NCBI GenBank assembly: GCA_002367285.1
Contig: DFBF01000075.1
Span: forward strand, 1-5,808
DNA: 5,808 nt
Source of the DNA: Rhodobacteraceae bacterium UBA3087
Lineage (GTDB): Bacteria; Pseudomonadota; Alphaproteobacteria; Rhodobacterales; Rhodobacteraceae
Direction of reading: 5' to 3'
Part shown: one piece after another, positions 1-5,605 of the stretch
Layout of the letters: each line of letters opens with the position of its first letter
How positions within the stretch are numbered: position 1 is the first letter of the stretch
Program-made: the position numbers and the translations under genes
Notes under the pieces: generated by a model
Seen by the model: only the letters and a program-made list of their open reading frames with translations
Databases searched by the model: none
What the model was told of the DNA's origin: nothing

Positions 1-428
1 CCGGTCCCGGCCGCAAAGATGCAGACGCGTTTCTTTTCCAAATGCCGCACGGCACGGCGGCGGATGTAAGGCTCGCAAACCTGATCCATGGGAATGGCGG
101 AAATGACCCGCGTGAAAACGCCCAGCCCTTCCAGGGCGGCCTGCATCGCCAGCGCGTTCATGACGGTTGCCAGCATACCCATGTAGTCAGCGGTGGTGCG
201 CTCCATGCCCTGCGCGGACCCCTGAAGGCCGCGAAAGATGTTGCCGCCGCCAATGACCATGCAGATTTCGACACCCATTTCGTGCACGCTTTGCACTTCG
301 CGCGCGATGCGTTCCACCGTCGGGGGGTGCAGGCCAAAGCCCTGGTCGCCCATCAGCGCCTCTCCCGAGATTTTAAGCATGACCCGTTTGAAGGTCGTTT
401 GCGGGGTCTCGGGGTTGGTCTCACTCAT
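1..428 (-). CDS. pyrH: UMP kinase (uridylate kinase), 5' part only
   Basis: Bacterial UMP kinase of the amino acid kinase fold. It phosphorylates UMP to UDP with ATP in the cytoplasm, in de novo pyrimidine nucleotide synthesis. Translating the minus strand from the ATG at 428-426 gives MSETNPETPQTTFKRVMLKI and continues without a stop for 142 codons to the window edge. Visible signatures are the N-terminal KRVMLKISGEAL phosphate-binding stretch (residues about 14-25), the GGGNIFRG motif (about 62-69), the MGMLATVMNALAM segment (about 84-96) and the C-terminal AAGTG at the edge, which precedes the family's NPFFTTD motif. The family is usually about 240 residues, so roughly 100 C-terminal residues lie outside the window. 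The Shine-Dalgarno is weak (GAG about 10 bases upstream). The start is supported because an upstream ATG in another frame ends in a TGA that overlaps this ATG. pyrH is divergent from miaA. Identity is very secure. Confidence 0.96.
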   Translation of the reverse strand, partial: MSETNPETPQTTFKRVMLKISGEALMGDQGFGLHPPTVERIAREVQSVHEMGVEICMVIGGGNIFRGLQGSAQGMERTTADYMGMLATVMNALAMQAALEGLGVFTRVISAIPMDQVCEPYIRRRAVRHLEKKRVCIFAAGT

Positions 429-531
429 GGTTGCCACTCGCTCGCTGTCATGGTTCTTTGGCGCGCAAAATGGCCGAAACCGGCGGCGGGTTCAATGCGC
501 GATCGCCTGAGGGGGAAAGAAAAAGGACCAG
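429..531. promoter_or_regulatory. Divergent pyrH/miaA intergenic region
   Basis: These 103 bases separate the divergent starts of pyrH (minus) and miaA (plus), so promoters for both should lie here or overlap the gene starts. On the minus strand TTGAAC (495-490) is followed after 17 bases by CATTTT (472-467). This would put a start about 30 bases before the pyrH ATG, but the -10 matches the consensus at only 3 of 6 positions. On the plus strand no convincing pair was found. An 8-bp palindrome GCGATCGC lies at 499-506. The miaA ribosome site AAGGA is at 523-527. The promoter assignments are tentative. Confidence 0.45.
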
Positions 532-1425
532 ATGGACCAGATCATTCGCAGTATTCCCGCAGATCAGCCGGTTCTGATTGCCGGCCCCACCGCGTCCGGG
601 AAATCGGCGATGGCGCTGGCGATAGCACGTCATGGCGGCGGCGTTGTGGTGAACGCGGATGCGTTGCAGGTGTTCGCCAACTGGCGGCTTTTGACGGCGC
701 GGCCCAGCTTTGCCGATGAAGAGGCCGCGCGCCATCTTCTGTATGGGCACGTGCCCGGTGATCAGGACTATTCGGTTGGCCATTGGCTGCGCGAGGTGAA
801 ACCGCTGTTGTCGGGCGCTGCGCGGCCGATCATCGTTGGCGGTACCGGGTTGAACTTCACCGCCTTGACCGAAGGCCTGGCCGACATTCCGCCCACCCCG
901 CCCGCCGTGCGCTCTGAGGGCGAGGCATTGCTGGCCGACAAGGGGCGCGCGGCGATGCTTGAAGAATTGGACGCCCAAACACGGGCGCGGATCGACCAGC
1001 TGAACCCGGCCCGTGTCGCGCGCGCCTGGGAGGTCTGGCGCAGCACAGGGCGCGGGTTGGCCAGTTGGCAGGACGACACGCCGCCACCCCTTTTGCCACG
1101 CGCAAACGCCGCCGCTTTCGTGCTTCAGGCCGACCGCGACTGGCTGCGCGACCGAATCGCCCGCCGCTTTGACGCGATGATCGCCGATGGTCTGGTCGAG
1201 GAAGCCCGGCGCAACCTGGCCCACTGGGACCCCAAAGCACCAAGCTCCAAAGCGATTGGCGCCCCTGAACTGATCGCCCATCTGCGGGGCGACATGGATT
1301 TGGACTCGGCCCGGCGCGCGGCCATCGTTGCCTCGCAACAATATGCCAAACGACAGCGCACCTGGTTTCGCGCCCGAATGAAGGATTGGACCCCGGTGGG
1401 GATTTCAGCCCAGGCGGGCTCCTAG
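532..1425 (+). CDS. miaA: tRNA dimethylallyltransferase (tRNA A37 isopentenyltransferase)
   Basis: Transfers the dimethylallyl group of DMAPP to N6 of adenosine 37 in tRNAs that read UNN codons, the first step toward ms2i6A; cytoplasmic. The 297-residue length is normal. The P-loop GPTASGKS is at residues 18-25. The NADALQVF segment (41-48) corresponds to the family's DSxQVY region and keeps the Asp (43) expected to act as base. HLLYGHVPGDQDYSVGHWL (68-86) and VGGTGLNFTALTEGL (102-116) follow. ARAWEVWRSTG matches the RALEVxxxTG block, and QQYAKRQRTWFR near residues 266-277 is the C-terminal signature. AAGGA at 523-527 supports the ATG at 532. Departures from the common motif are Ser to Ala and Tyr to Phe in the DSxQVY box and Asn where LY is usual after GGTG. 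I take these as lineage variants because all other blocks are intact. It reads away from pyrH, and the next gene is not obviously linked in function. Confidence 0.95.
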   Translation: MDQIIRSIPADQPVLIAGPTASGKSAMALAIARHGGGVVVNADALQVFANWRLLTARPSFADEEAARHLLYGHVPGDQDYSVGHWLREVKPLLSGAARPIIVGGTGLNFTALTEGLADIPPTPPAVRSEGEALLADKGRAAMLEELDAQTRARIDQLNPARVARAWEVWRSTGRGLASWQDDTPPPLLPRANAAAFVLQADRDWLRDRIARRFDAMIADGLVEEARRNLAHWDPKAPSSKAIGAPELIAHLRGDMDLDSARRAAIVASQQYAKRQRTWFRARMKDWTPVGISAQAGS

Positions 1426-1467
1426 GGGGCAACGCAATCCATGGTGGAGGAATTCCATCCAGCCCCC
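1425..1467 (+). terminator. Possible stem-loop after miaA (weak terminator candidate)
   Basis: GGGGGC at 1425-1430, starting on the last base of the miaA stop codon, can pair with GCCCCC at 1462-1467. Inside this, GGTGGA (1443-1448) can pair with TCCATC (1454-1459) with one G-T wobble and a five-base loop. There is no T-run afterward, so it is not a classical intrinsic terminator. It may only be a 3'-end structure or chance pairing. Confidence 0.25.
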
Positions 1468-1597
1468 AAGATGCTGCGGCGACCTTCCCGCCTATGGAAA
1501 CATACTGTTTGCGGCATTTTCCGGGGCGACAAAACAGGATTTTTCGGTTAATCCTAAGGGCACTCATTGACCTGCTGCCTGAGATGAATTGCCCCAT

Positions 1598-2407
1598 ATG
1601 ACCCGTACCATGCCGATCCCGAACTCGCCCTTCCGTGTGCTTCCGCTTGCCCGTCTCGCCAAAGGCGGACGATGGCGGACCGAGGCCATGCGCAGCTATG
1701 GCGCGCCGGTTCTGATCTGGTTCACACGCGGTCAGGGGCGCATCACCGTGAACGGCGTGACGGCCGGATATGGCCCCCACAACGCGATCTTCCTGCCCGC
1801 AGGCACGATGCATGGGTTCGAAATGTCGAACCAGGTGCATGGCACCATTGTGGTGTTTCCCGCCGGGGTCGAAGATCAGCTGTCCCTGCCCGATGACCCG
1901 GTGCACCTGCGTCTGCGTGATGCCGACAAACACAGCGACCTGTCGCGGCTGATCGAAAACCTGCAACGCGAGATGGAGACCAGCTCGTCCATGGCGCATC
2001 AGGCGATGATGTGCCACGCGGGTCTTCTGGCAGTCTGGCTGGAACGCGAGCTGATGACCTCTGGGCGCGCCGAGGTCAAGCTGGATGCAGCCGGGCGTCT
2101 GGCCGCAGCCTTTACGGCGCTGGTCGAACAAGATTTCCATTCCGCGGATTCGGTGCGTGACTATGCTGCCAAGCTGGGCGTGACCCCAACCCACCTGTCG
2201 CGGGTCTGTAACAAGGCCTGCGGGCGTCCTGCTTCGGCGATCCTGGCGGACCGTGTGCATTACGAAGCGCGCCGGCTGCTGTCGGAAACGCATATGCCGA
2301 TCAAGGACATCGCCAACAGCCTGGGCTTTACCAGCCCGGCCTATTTCACCCGCGCATTCAGCAATCACACCGGGCGCACCCCGTCGGATTTCCGCCGCGC
2401 GCACTGA
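1598..2407 (+). CDS. AraC-family transcriptional regulator with cupin-like sensor domain
   Basis: A cytoplasmic DNA-binding regulator of about 269 residues, a usual length for AraC-type activators. The N-terminal half (about residues 14-90) looks like the AraC ligand-binding cupin barrel: VLIWFTRGQGRITVNG (38-53), then PAGTMHGFE (67-75), the proline-glycine-histidine turn typical of this fold. The C-terminal about 100 residues carry two helix-turn-helix units. The first is SVRDYAAKLGVTPTHLSRVC. The second is PIKDIANSLGFTSPAYFTRA followed by FSNHTGRTPSDFRR, which is the AraC/XylS signature. The start is uncertain: TTG at 1589, ATG at 1598 and ATG at 1610 are all in frame and none has a strong Shine-Dalgarno. 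I prefer 1598. It lies 333 bp upstream of, and in line with, an ABC binding-protein gene, so it probably controls that transporter. The ligand is unknown. Confidence 0.93.
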   Translation: MTRTMPIPNSPFRVLPLARLAKGGRWRTEAMRSYGAPVLIWFTRGQGRITVNGVTAGYGPHNAIFLPAGTMHGFEMSNQVHGTIVVFPAGVEDQLSLPDDPVHLRLRDADKHSDLSRLIENLQREMETSSSMAHQAMMCHAGLLAVWLERELMTSGRAEVKLDAAGRLAAAFTALVEQDFHSADSVRDYAAKLGVTPTHLSRVCNKACGRPASAILADRVHYEARRLLSETHMPIKDIANSLGFTSPAYFTRAFSNHTGRTPSDFRRAH

Positions 2408-2511
2408 TCCAGGCGCAATCATTTATCGGGCGATCAGGGCCATTCTGATTCTCGAAAAAGGAAGCTCCGGGAAATATTCTTAATGCCGGACCCCTTGCAT
2501 TTGCAATTTTT

Positions 2512-2536
2512 GAAATAGTGTCAGCTATTTCGACAC
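2512..2536. repeat. Interlaced inverted repeats (operator-like)
   Basis: Two perfect inverted repeats overlap. GAAATAG (2512-2518) mirrors CTATTTC (2525-2531) across six bases. GTGTC (2518-2522) mirrors GACAC (2532-2536) across nine bases. Overlapping dyads in an upstream region are typical of protein-binding sites. As RNA they would form competing hairpins, with no T-run to make a terminator. The binding protein, if any, is unknown. Confidence 0.45.
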
Positions 2537-2556
2537 AGCCAGCCTTATAACGCAGT

Positions 2557-2592
2557 ATGTCGTTTTTATTCCATGCGCATGTCGCTTTTGTT
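2557..2592 (+). promoter_or_regulatory. Candidate AraC-type operator: direct repeats 22 bp apart
   Basis: ATGTCGTTTTTATT (2557-2570) and ATGTCGCTTTTGTT (2579-2592) match at 12 of 14 positions and sit 22 bp apart, about two helical turns, on the same face of the DNA. AraC-family proteins have two helix-turn-helix units per monomer. They classically bind direct repeats of about 17 bp spaced near 21 bp, just upstream of the promoter they activate. The neighbouring upstream gene encodes such a protein and the downstream gene starts a transport operon. That this regulator binds here is an inference. Confidence 0.45.
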
Positions 2593-2615
2593 ACGTGAAA
2601 TGACGATCCCCGACA

Positions 2616-2649
2616 TTGACCTTTGCTTAAAAAACAGGCCCCATAGGTT
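2616..2649 (+). promoter_or_regulatory. Tentative promoter of the ABC transporter operon
   Basis: TTGACC at 2616-2621 is a good -35 match and lies 23 bp after the second copy of the direct repeat. No strong -10 follows: CATAGG or TAGGTT sits 20-22 bases downstream, which is too far for an ideal site. A poor -10 would fit an activator-dependent promoter. An alternative start is TATAAC at 2546-2551, which lacks a good -35. The exact start cannot be fixed from sequence. Confidence 0.25.
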
Positions 2650-2660
2650 CTGGAGGGAGG

Positions 2661-2678
2661 CTGCGCAAGCACTGCGCA
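2661..2678 (+). repeat. Tandem CTGCGCA direct repeat, 11-bp period
   Basis: CTGCGCA occurs at 2661-2667 and again at 2672-2678, an 11-bp period close to one helical turn. The core TGCGCA is itself a palindrome and occurs a third time inside CATGCGCATG at 2572-2581. It could be a regulator site in the leader. Short GC palindromes are common in such genomes, so confidence is low. Confidence 0.3.
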
Positions 2679-2729
2679 TACGTAAAAGACGTAATAATAA
2701 AGCCCCCAAAAACAACAATACGTGTCACA

Positions 2730-2734
2730 GGGAG
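2730..2734 (+). promoter_or_regulatory. Ribosome binding site that sets the binding-protein start
   Basis: GGGAG lies six bases before the ATG at 2741. The in-frame ATGs further upstream (2573, 2579, 2600) have no comparable site. This, with the position of the twin-arginine signal, decides the start. Confidence 0.7.
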
Positions 2735-2740
2735 AATAGA

Positions 2741-4417
2741 ATGACGCATCAAACCTTCACCGGCAAACCCATGCACCCGGCCGCCAAGATGTTTGCCGAG
2801 GAATGCAAGGCGGGTGAGATGGACCGCCGCGAATTCATGACCCGCGCAACTGCGCTGGGTCTGACGACTGCTGGCGCCTATGGTCTGCTTGGCATGGCCA
2901 GCCCGGCCCAAGCCGCCGATATGGCAATGGACGGCGGCACTTTGCGCATGCAGTGCGAAGTCCGTGCCCACAAAGACCCGCGCACTTATGACTGGACCCA
3001 AATGGCCGCTGTCACCTCTGGCACGCTGGAATACCTGGTTGAATACAGCTCGGATGGCTCGTTCACGCCGATGCTGCTGTCGGGCTGGGAGGTCAATGAC
3101 GACGCCTCGCAATACACGCTGATGGTCCGTCAGGGCATCACGTGGAACAACGGCGAAGACTTCACCGCCGATGACGTGGCGCGCAATATTGCACGCTGGT
3201 GTGACAAGGGCGCCGAAGGCAACTCGATGGCGGGCCGCATGGCATCGCTGATTGACGAAGCGTCCGGTCAGGCCTCTGAAGGGGCGATCACGGTTGACGG
3301 TAACAACGTCATCCTGAAGCTGAACAGCTCGGACATCACCATTATTCCGGGCATGGCGGATTATCCCGCTGCGATCGTGCACAGCTCGTATGACGCAGAT
3401 GGCGACATTTCCGCGCTGGTTGGCACCGGCCCGATGAAGGTCGAAACCCTGGAAGTTGGCGTGAAGGCCGTCTTGACCAAGACCGACCACCCCTGGTGGG
3501 GCAACGCAAACGACGCCTATGCCGGTGGCGGCAACCGTCTGGACCGGATCGAATTCATCGACTATGGCACCGACCCCGCCGCCTGGGTGGCCGCAGCCGA
3601 AGCCGAAGAAGTCGACTGTTTCTGGGAAACCGTTGGTGATTTTGTTGACGTGATGGACGGTCTGGGCTGGGTGAAATCCGAGGTCGCCACCGGTGCAACC
3701 ATCGTGGTGCGCCCCAACCAATTGGCCGAAGTCGATGGCAAGACGCCTTATGCCGACAAGCGCGTGCGTCAGGCCATTTCCATGGCTGTCGACAATGCTG
3801 TTTGCCTGGAGCTGGGCTATGCCAGCCGCGGTGTGCCTGCCGACAACTGCCATGCCGGTCCGGTTCACCCGGAATACGACGCCAGCGTTGGCCGTCTGCC
3901 GTATGATCCCGCCAAGGCGATGGCCCTGTTGGAAGAGGCCGGCATGGCCGATTTCGAATTCGAGATCTTCTCGATCGATGATGACTGGCGCAAAAACACC
4001 ACCGATGCCGTCGCCGCGCAGATGCGGGACGCAGGCATGAAGGTGAAGCGCACGATCATTCCCGGCTCGACCTTCTGGAACGACTGGACCAAGTACTCCT
4101 TCAGCTCGACCAACTGGAACCACCGTCCGCTGGCCACCCAGATCTGGGGCCTGGCGTACCGTTCTGGCGAAGCATGGAACGAATTTGGCTGGGCGAACGC
4201 GGAATTTGACGCCCTGCTGGCCGAGGCCAATGCCATTGCCGACGCCGATGCGCGCCGCAAAGTGGCTGGCAAATTGCAGGCCATCATTGTCGAAGAAGGC
4301 GTTACCGTTCAGCCGTACTGGCGCTCGCTGTATCGTCACGCGAACGAAAAGGTCACCGGCACGGATATGCACATTGCCTATCTGCCGCAGACCTACAAAT
4401 GGGCGCTCAAGGGCTAA
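2741..4417 (+). CDS. ABC transporter substrate-binding protein, family 5 (peptide/oligopeptide type), Tat-like signal
   Basis: The periplasmic receptor of an ABC importer, which binds the solute and delivers it to the membrane permeases. From the ATG at 2741 it has 558 residues, a normal size for family 5 (SBP_bac_5). Residues 28-35 read DRREFMTR, a twin-arginine motif, followed by a hydrophobic stretch (38-54) and SPAQA before a likely cut after Ala58. Export by Tat is therefore likely. The mature part shows the family pattern: GGTLRM at the start, a lobe-one block with LSGWEVNDDASQYTLMVRQG, then TWNNGEDFTADDVARNI, the hallmark region. Later come KRVRQAISMAVD and LPYDPAKAMALLEEAGM. The C-terminus ends YLPQTYKWALKG. 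The n-region before the arginines is long (28 residues). It lies in line after an AraC-type regulator and before the permease. The substrate cannot be told: family 5 includes binders of di- and oligopeptides, nickel, opines and sugars. Confidence 0.93.
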   Translation: MTHQTFTGKPMHPAAKMFAEECKAGEMDRREFMTRATALGLTTAGAYGLLGMASPAQAADMAMDGGTLRMQCEVRAHKDPRTYDWTQMAAVTSGTLEYLVEYSSDGSFTPMLLSGWEVNDDASQYTLMVRQGITWNNGEDFTADDVARNIARWCDKGAEGNSMAGRMASLIDEASGQASEGAITVDGNNVILKLNSSDITIIPGMADYPAAIVHSSYDADGDISALVGTGPMKVETLEVGVKAVLTKTDHPWWGNANDAYAGGGNRLDRIEFIDYGTDPAAWVAAAEAEEVDCFWETVGDFVDVMDGLGWVKSEVATGATIVVRPNQLAEVDGKTPYADKRVRQAISMAVDNAVCLELGYASRGVPADNCHAGPVHPEYDASVGRLPYDPAKAMALLEEAGMADFEFEIFSIDDDWRKNTTDAVAAQMRDAGMKVKRTIIPGSTFWNDWTKYSFSSTNWNHRPLATQIWGLAYRSGEAWNEFGWANAEFDALLAEANAIADADARRKVAGKLQAIIVEEGVTVQPYWRSLYRHANEKVTGTDMHIAYLPQTYKWALKG

Positions 4418-4438
4418 TCCCGCGCATCCATGACACAA

Positions 4439-4462
4439 GGGCGCGCCTTTCGGGGCGCGCCC
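4439..4462 (+). terminator. Strong GC hairpin after the binding-protein gene
   Basis: GGGCGCGCC (4439-4447) pairs perfectly with GGCGCGCCC (4454-4462) around the six-base loop TTTCGG. It starts 22 bases after the stop codon and is followed by CCTCCCC rather than T residues. It is therefore more likely a partial terminator or an mRNA-protecting structure than a full stop. Such structures after binding-protein genes keep receptor mRNA abundant relative to permease mRNA. Confidence 0.6.
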
Positions 4463-4467
4463 CCTCC

Positions 4468-4483
4468 CCGGCCACAAGGCCGG
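4468..4483 (+). repeat. Second GC hairpin in the same spacer
   Basis: CCGGCC (4468-4473) pairs with GGCCGG (4478-4483) around the tetraloop ACAA. It begins five bases after the first hairpin, so the transcript would carry two stacked GC stems ahead of the permease gene. No T-run follows. Confidence 0.5.
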
Positions 4484-4546
4484 CTGGACACACCACAAGA
4501 TCGCAGCGCAATGTACGCCGCGGCCATCCACCGACAGGGACACCGC

Positions 4547-5593
4547 ATGGGACTGTTCATTCTTCGCCGCTTGGGGGTCATGATCCTCACGGCGCTCTGC
4601 CTCACCTATATCGTCTTCACATTGACGAACCTTTATCCAAACCTTGAGAAACTGGCCAAGACCCAGGGCAACTTCCGCATGTCGGACGAAGCCGTGACAT
4701 CGTGGCTGGACAAGCGCGGATACTTGCAATCCACACCTAAGAAATACGGTGAATGGTTGGGCGTTTTGCCGTCAAAGCAGTTCATTGATGACGAAGGCAA
4801 AGGGTATGGCCGCTGTACGGCCTTGGCCGACGATCCGACCCAAGCCCCCCGCTTTTGCGGCGTTTTGCAAGGGTACTGGGGTCAGTCGACCGTGTTCAAA
4901 GATGCGGTATCCAAGATCATCGGCATTCGTCTGGGCCTGACCGGATGGCTGATGCTGACCGTCATGTGCGTCATGGTGCCGGGCGCGTTGATCATCGGTG
5001 TGCTGGCCGGGATGCGCGAGGGATCGAAACTGGACCGCACCTTGTCGACCATATCAATCACATCGACGGCGACACCTGAATATGTGTCGGGCGTGATTTT
5101 CATCGCGATATTCGCCTCCTCTGCCGTTGGGTTGAAATGGTTCAAAGGCACGGCGACCAGCGCGATGGATGACATCACGTTTGCGAACTTTACCTTGCCT
5201 GTTCTGACCATTGCGCTGTACGGCATGGGCTATATCGCCCGGATGACGCGGGCTTCGATGACCGAGGTCATGACGGCGCAATACATCCGCACCGCGCGGC
5301 TGAAAGGCGTTTCGTTTGCCAACATCGTGTTGAAACACGCCCTGCGCAACGCGTTGATTGCGCCGTTTACGGTGATCATGTTGCAGATCCCCTGGCTGTT
5401 GAACGGTGTTGTTATCGTCGAGACGCTGTTCAACTACAAAGGCTTTGGCTGGACCCTGGTCCAAGCGGCCTCGAACAACGATATCGAGCTGCTTTTGGGT
5501 GTCTCGGTCGTCTCTGTCATCGTGGTTCTGACGACCCAGCTGATTTCCGATATCGGCTATGTCTATCTGAACCCGCGCATTCGCATTTCTTAA
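4547..5593 (+). CDS. ABC transporter permease, DppB/OppB-like
   Basis: An inner-membrane permease subunit of the peptide-type ABC importer (BPD_transp_1 family), 348 residues. AGGGA at 4536-4540 with a six-base gap supports the ATG at 4547; the frame is open further upstream, but there it runs through the hairpin spacer. The N-terminus MGLFILRRLGVMILTALCLT is a typical DppB start, with the first membrane span at about 9-29. A large periplasmic loop follows (about 30-125), then spans near 131-155, 179-197, 216-232, 270-291 and 315-334. The cytoplasmic coupling loop, the EAA region that contacts the ATPase, is near residues 236-269 (TEVMTAQYIRTARLKGVSFA). The family's WLxGxLxGDxGxS stretch appears as YGEWLGVL (67-74) and QGYWGQS (108-114). 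About 33 residues with Cys90 and Cys104 are inserted between them. The substrate is unknown. It is cotranscribed with the next gene, whose ribosome site overlaps this stop codon. Confidence 0.93.
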   Translation: MGLFILRRLGVMILTALCLTYIVFTLTNLYPNLEKLAKTQGNFRMSDEAVTSWLDKRGYLQSTPKKYGEWLGVLPSKQFIDDEGKGYGRCTALADDPTQAPRFCGVLQGYWGQSTVFKDAVSKIIGIRLGLTGWLMLTVMCVMVPGALIIGVLAGMREGSKLDRTLSTISITSTATPEYVSGVIFIAIFASSAVGLKWFKGTATSAMDDITFANFTLPVLTIALYGMGYIARMTRASMTEVMTAQYIRTARLKGVSFANIVLKHALRNALIAPFTVIMLQIPWLLNGVVIVETLFNYKGFGWTLVQAASNNDIELLLGVSVVSVIVVLTTQLISDIGYVYLNPRIRIS

Positions 5594-5605
5594 GGAGCAC
5601 AGGAT

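Larger units (their letters stand above)
2408..2740 (+). promoter_or_regulatory. Regulatory region ahead of the ABC transporter operon
   Basis: This 333-bp stretch between the AraC-type regulator and the binding-protein gene is visibly richer in A/T than the flanking genes. I see no convincing gene in it. It does contain several candidate DNA signals: the palindrome TTGCA-tt-TGCAA (2495-2506), interlaced inverted repeats at 2512-2536, a TATAAC box at 2546-2551, a 14-bp direct repeat at 2557-2592, a TTGACC box at 2616-2621, and the tandem CTGCGCA repeat at 2661-2678. The open frame that runs into the binding protein from 2573 encodes a basic, low-complexity stretch that does not resemble a signal peptide. 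I therefore treat it as untranslated leader and promoter. Confidence 0.7.

Noticed and set aside
42..719. A 225-codon open frame on the plus strand opposite pyrH and running into miaA
   Set aside because: pyrH on the minus strand and miaA on the plus strand are both certain by motif; this frame mirrors the first and is out of frame with the second.
448..1341. A 297-codon open frame on the minus strand opposite miaA
   Set aside because: It is a mirror of the miaA reading frame with no family motif, and it overlaps the pyrH promoter region.
1386..1601. A 71-codon open frame from the end of miaA to the AraC-type start
   Set aside because: It overlaps the miaA end out of frame, has no ribosome site and no recognisable pattern, and its stop overlaps the regulator's start only by chance.
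857..2422. A 521-codon open frame on the minus strand across miaA and the AraC-type gene
   Set aside because: It spans two unrelated plus-strand genes and their spacer and shows only Arg/Pro/Gly-rich composition typical of shadow frames.
2466..2511. A possible terminator after the AraC-type gene (TCCGG/CCGGA, then TTGC/GCAA and five T)
   Set aside because: The first stem is 5 bp with a 15-base loop, and the stem next to the T-run is only 4 bp, so neither makes a credible intrinsic terminator.
2573..2740. A 56-residue N-terminal extension of the binding protein
   Set aside because: It would bury the twin-arginine signal over 80 residues into the protein. It is basic and low in complexity, and the best ribosome site is just before 2741.
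2627..4729. A 700-codon open frame on the minus strand opposite the binding-protein gene
   Set aside because: It is antisense to a gene with clear family motifs. It has no recognisable domain, is rich in His/Arg/Gly from mirrored GC-biased codons, and crosses the hairpin spacer.
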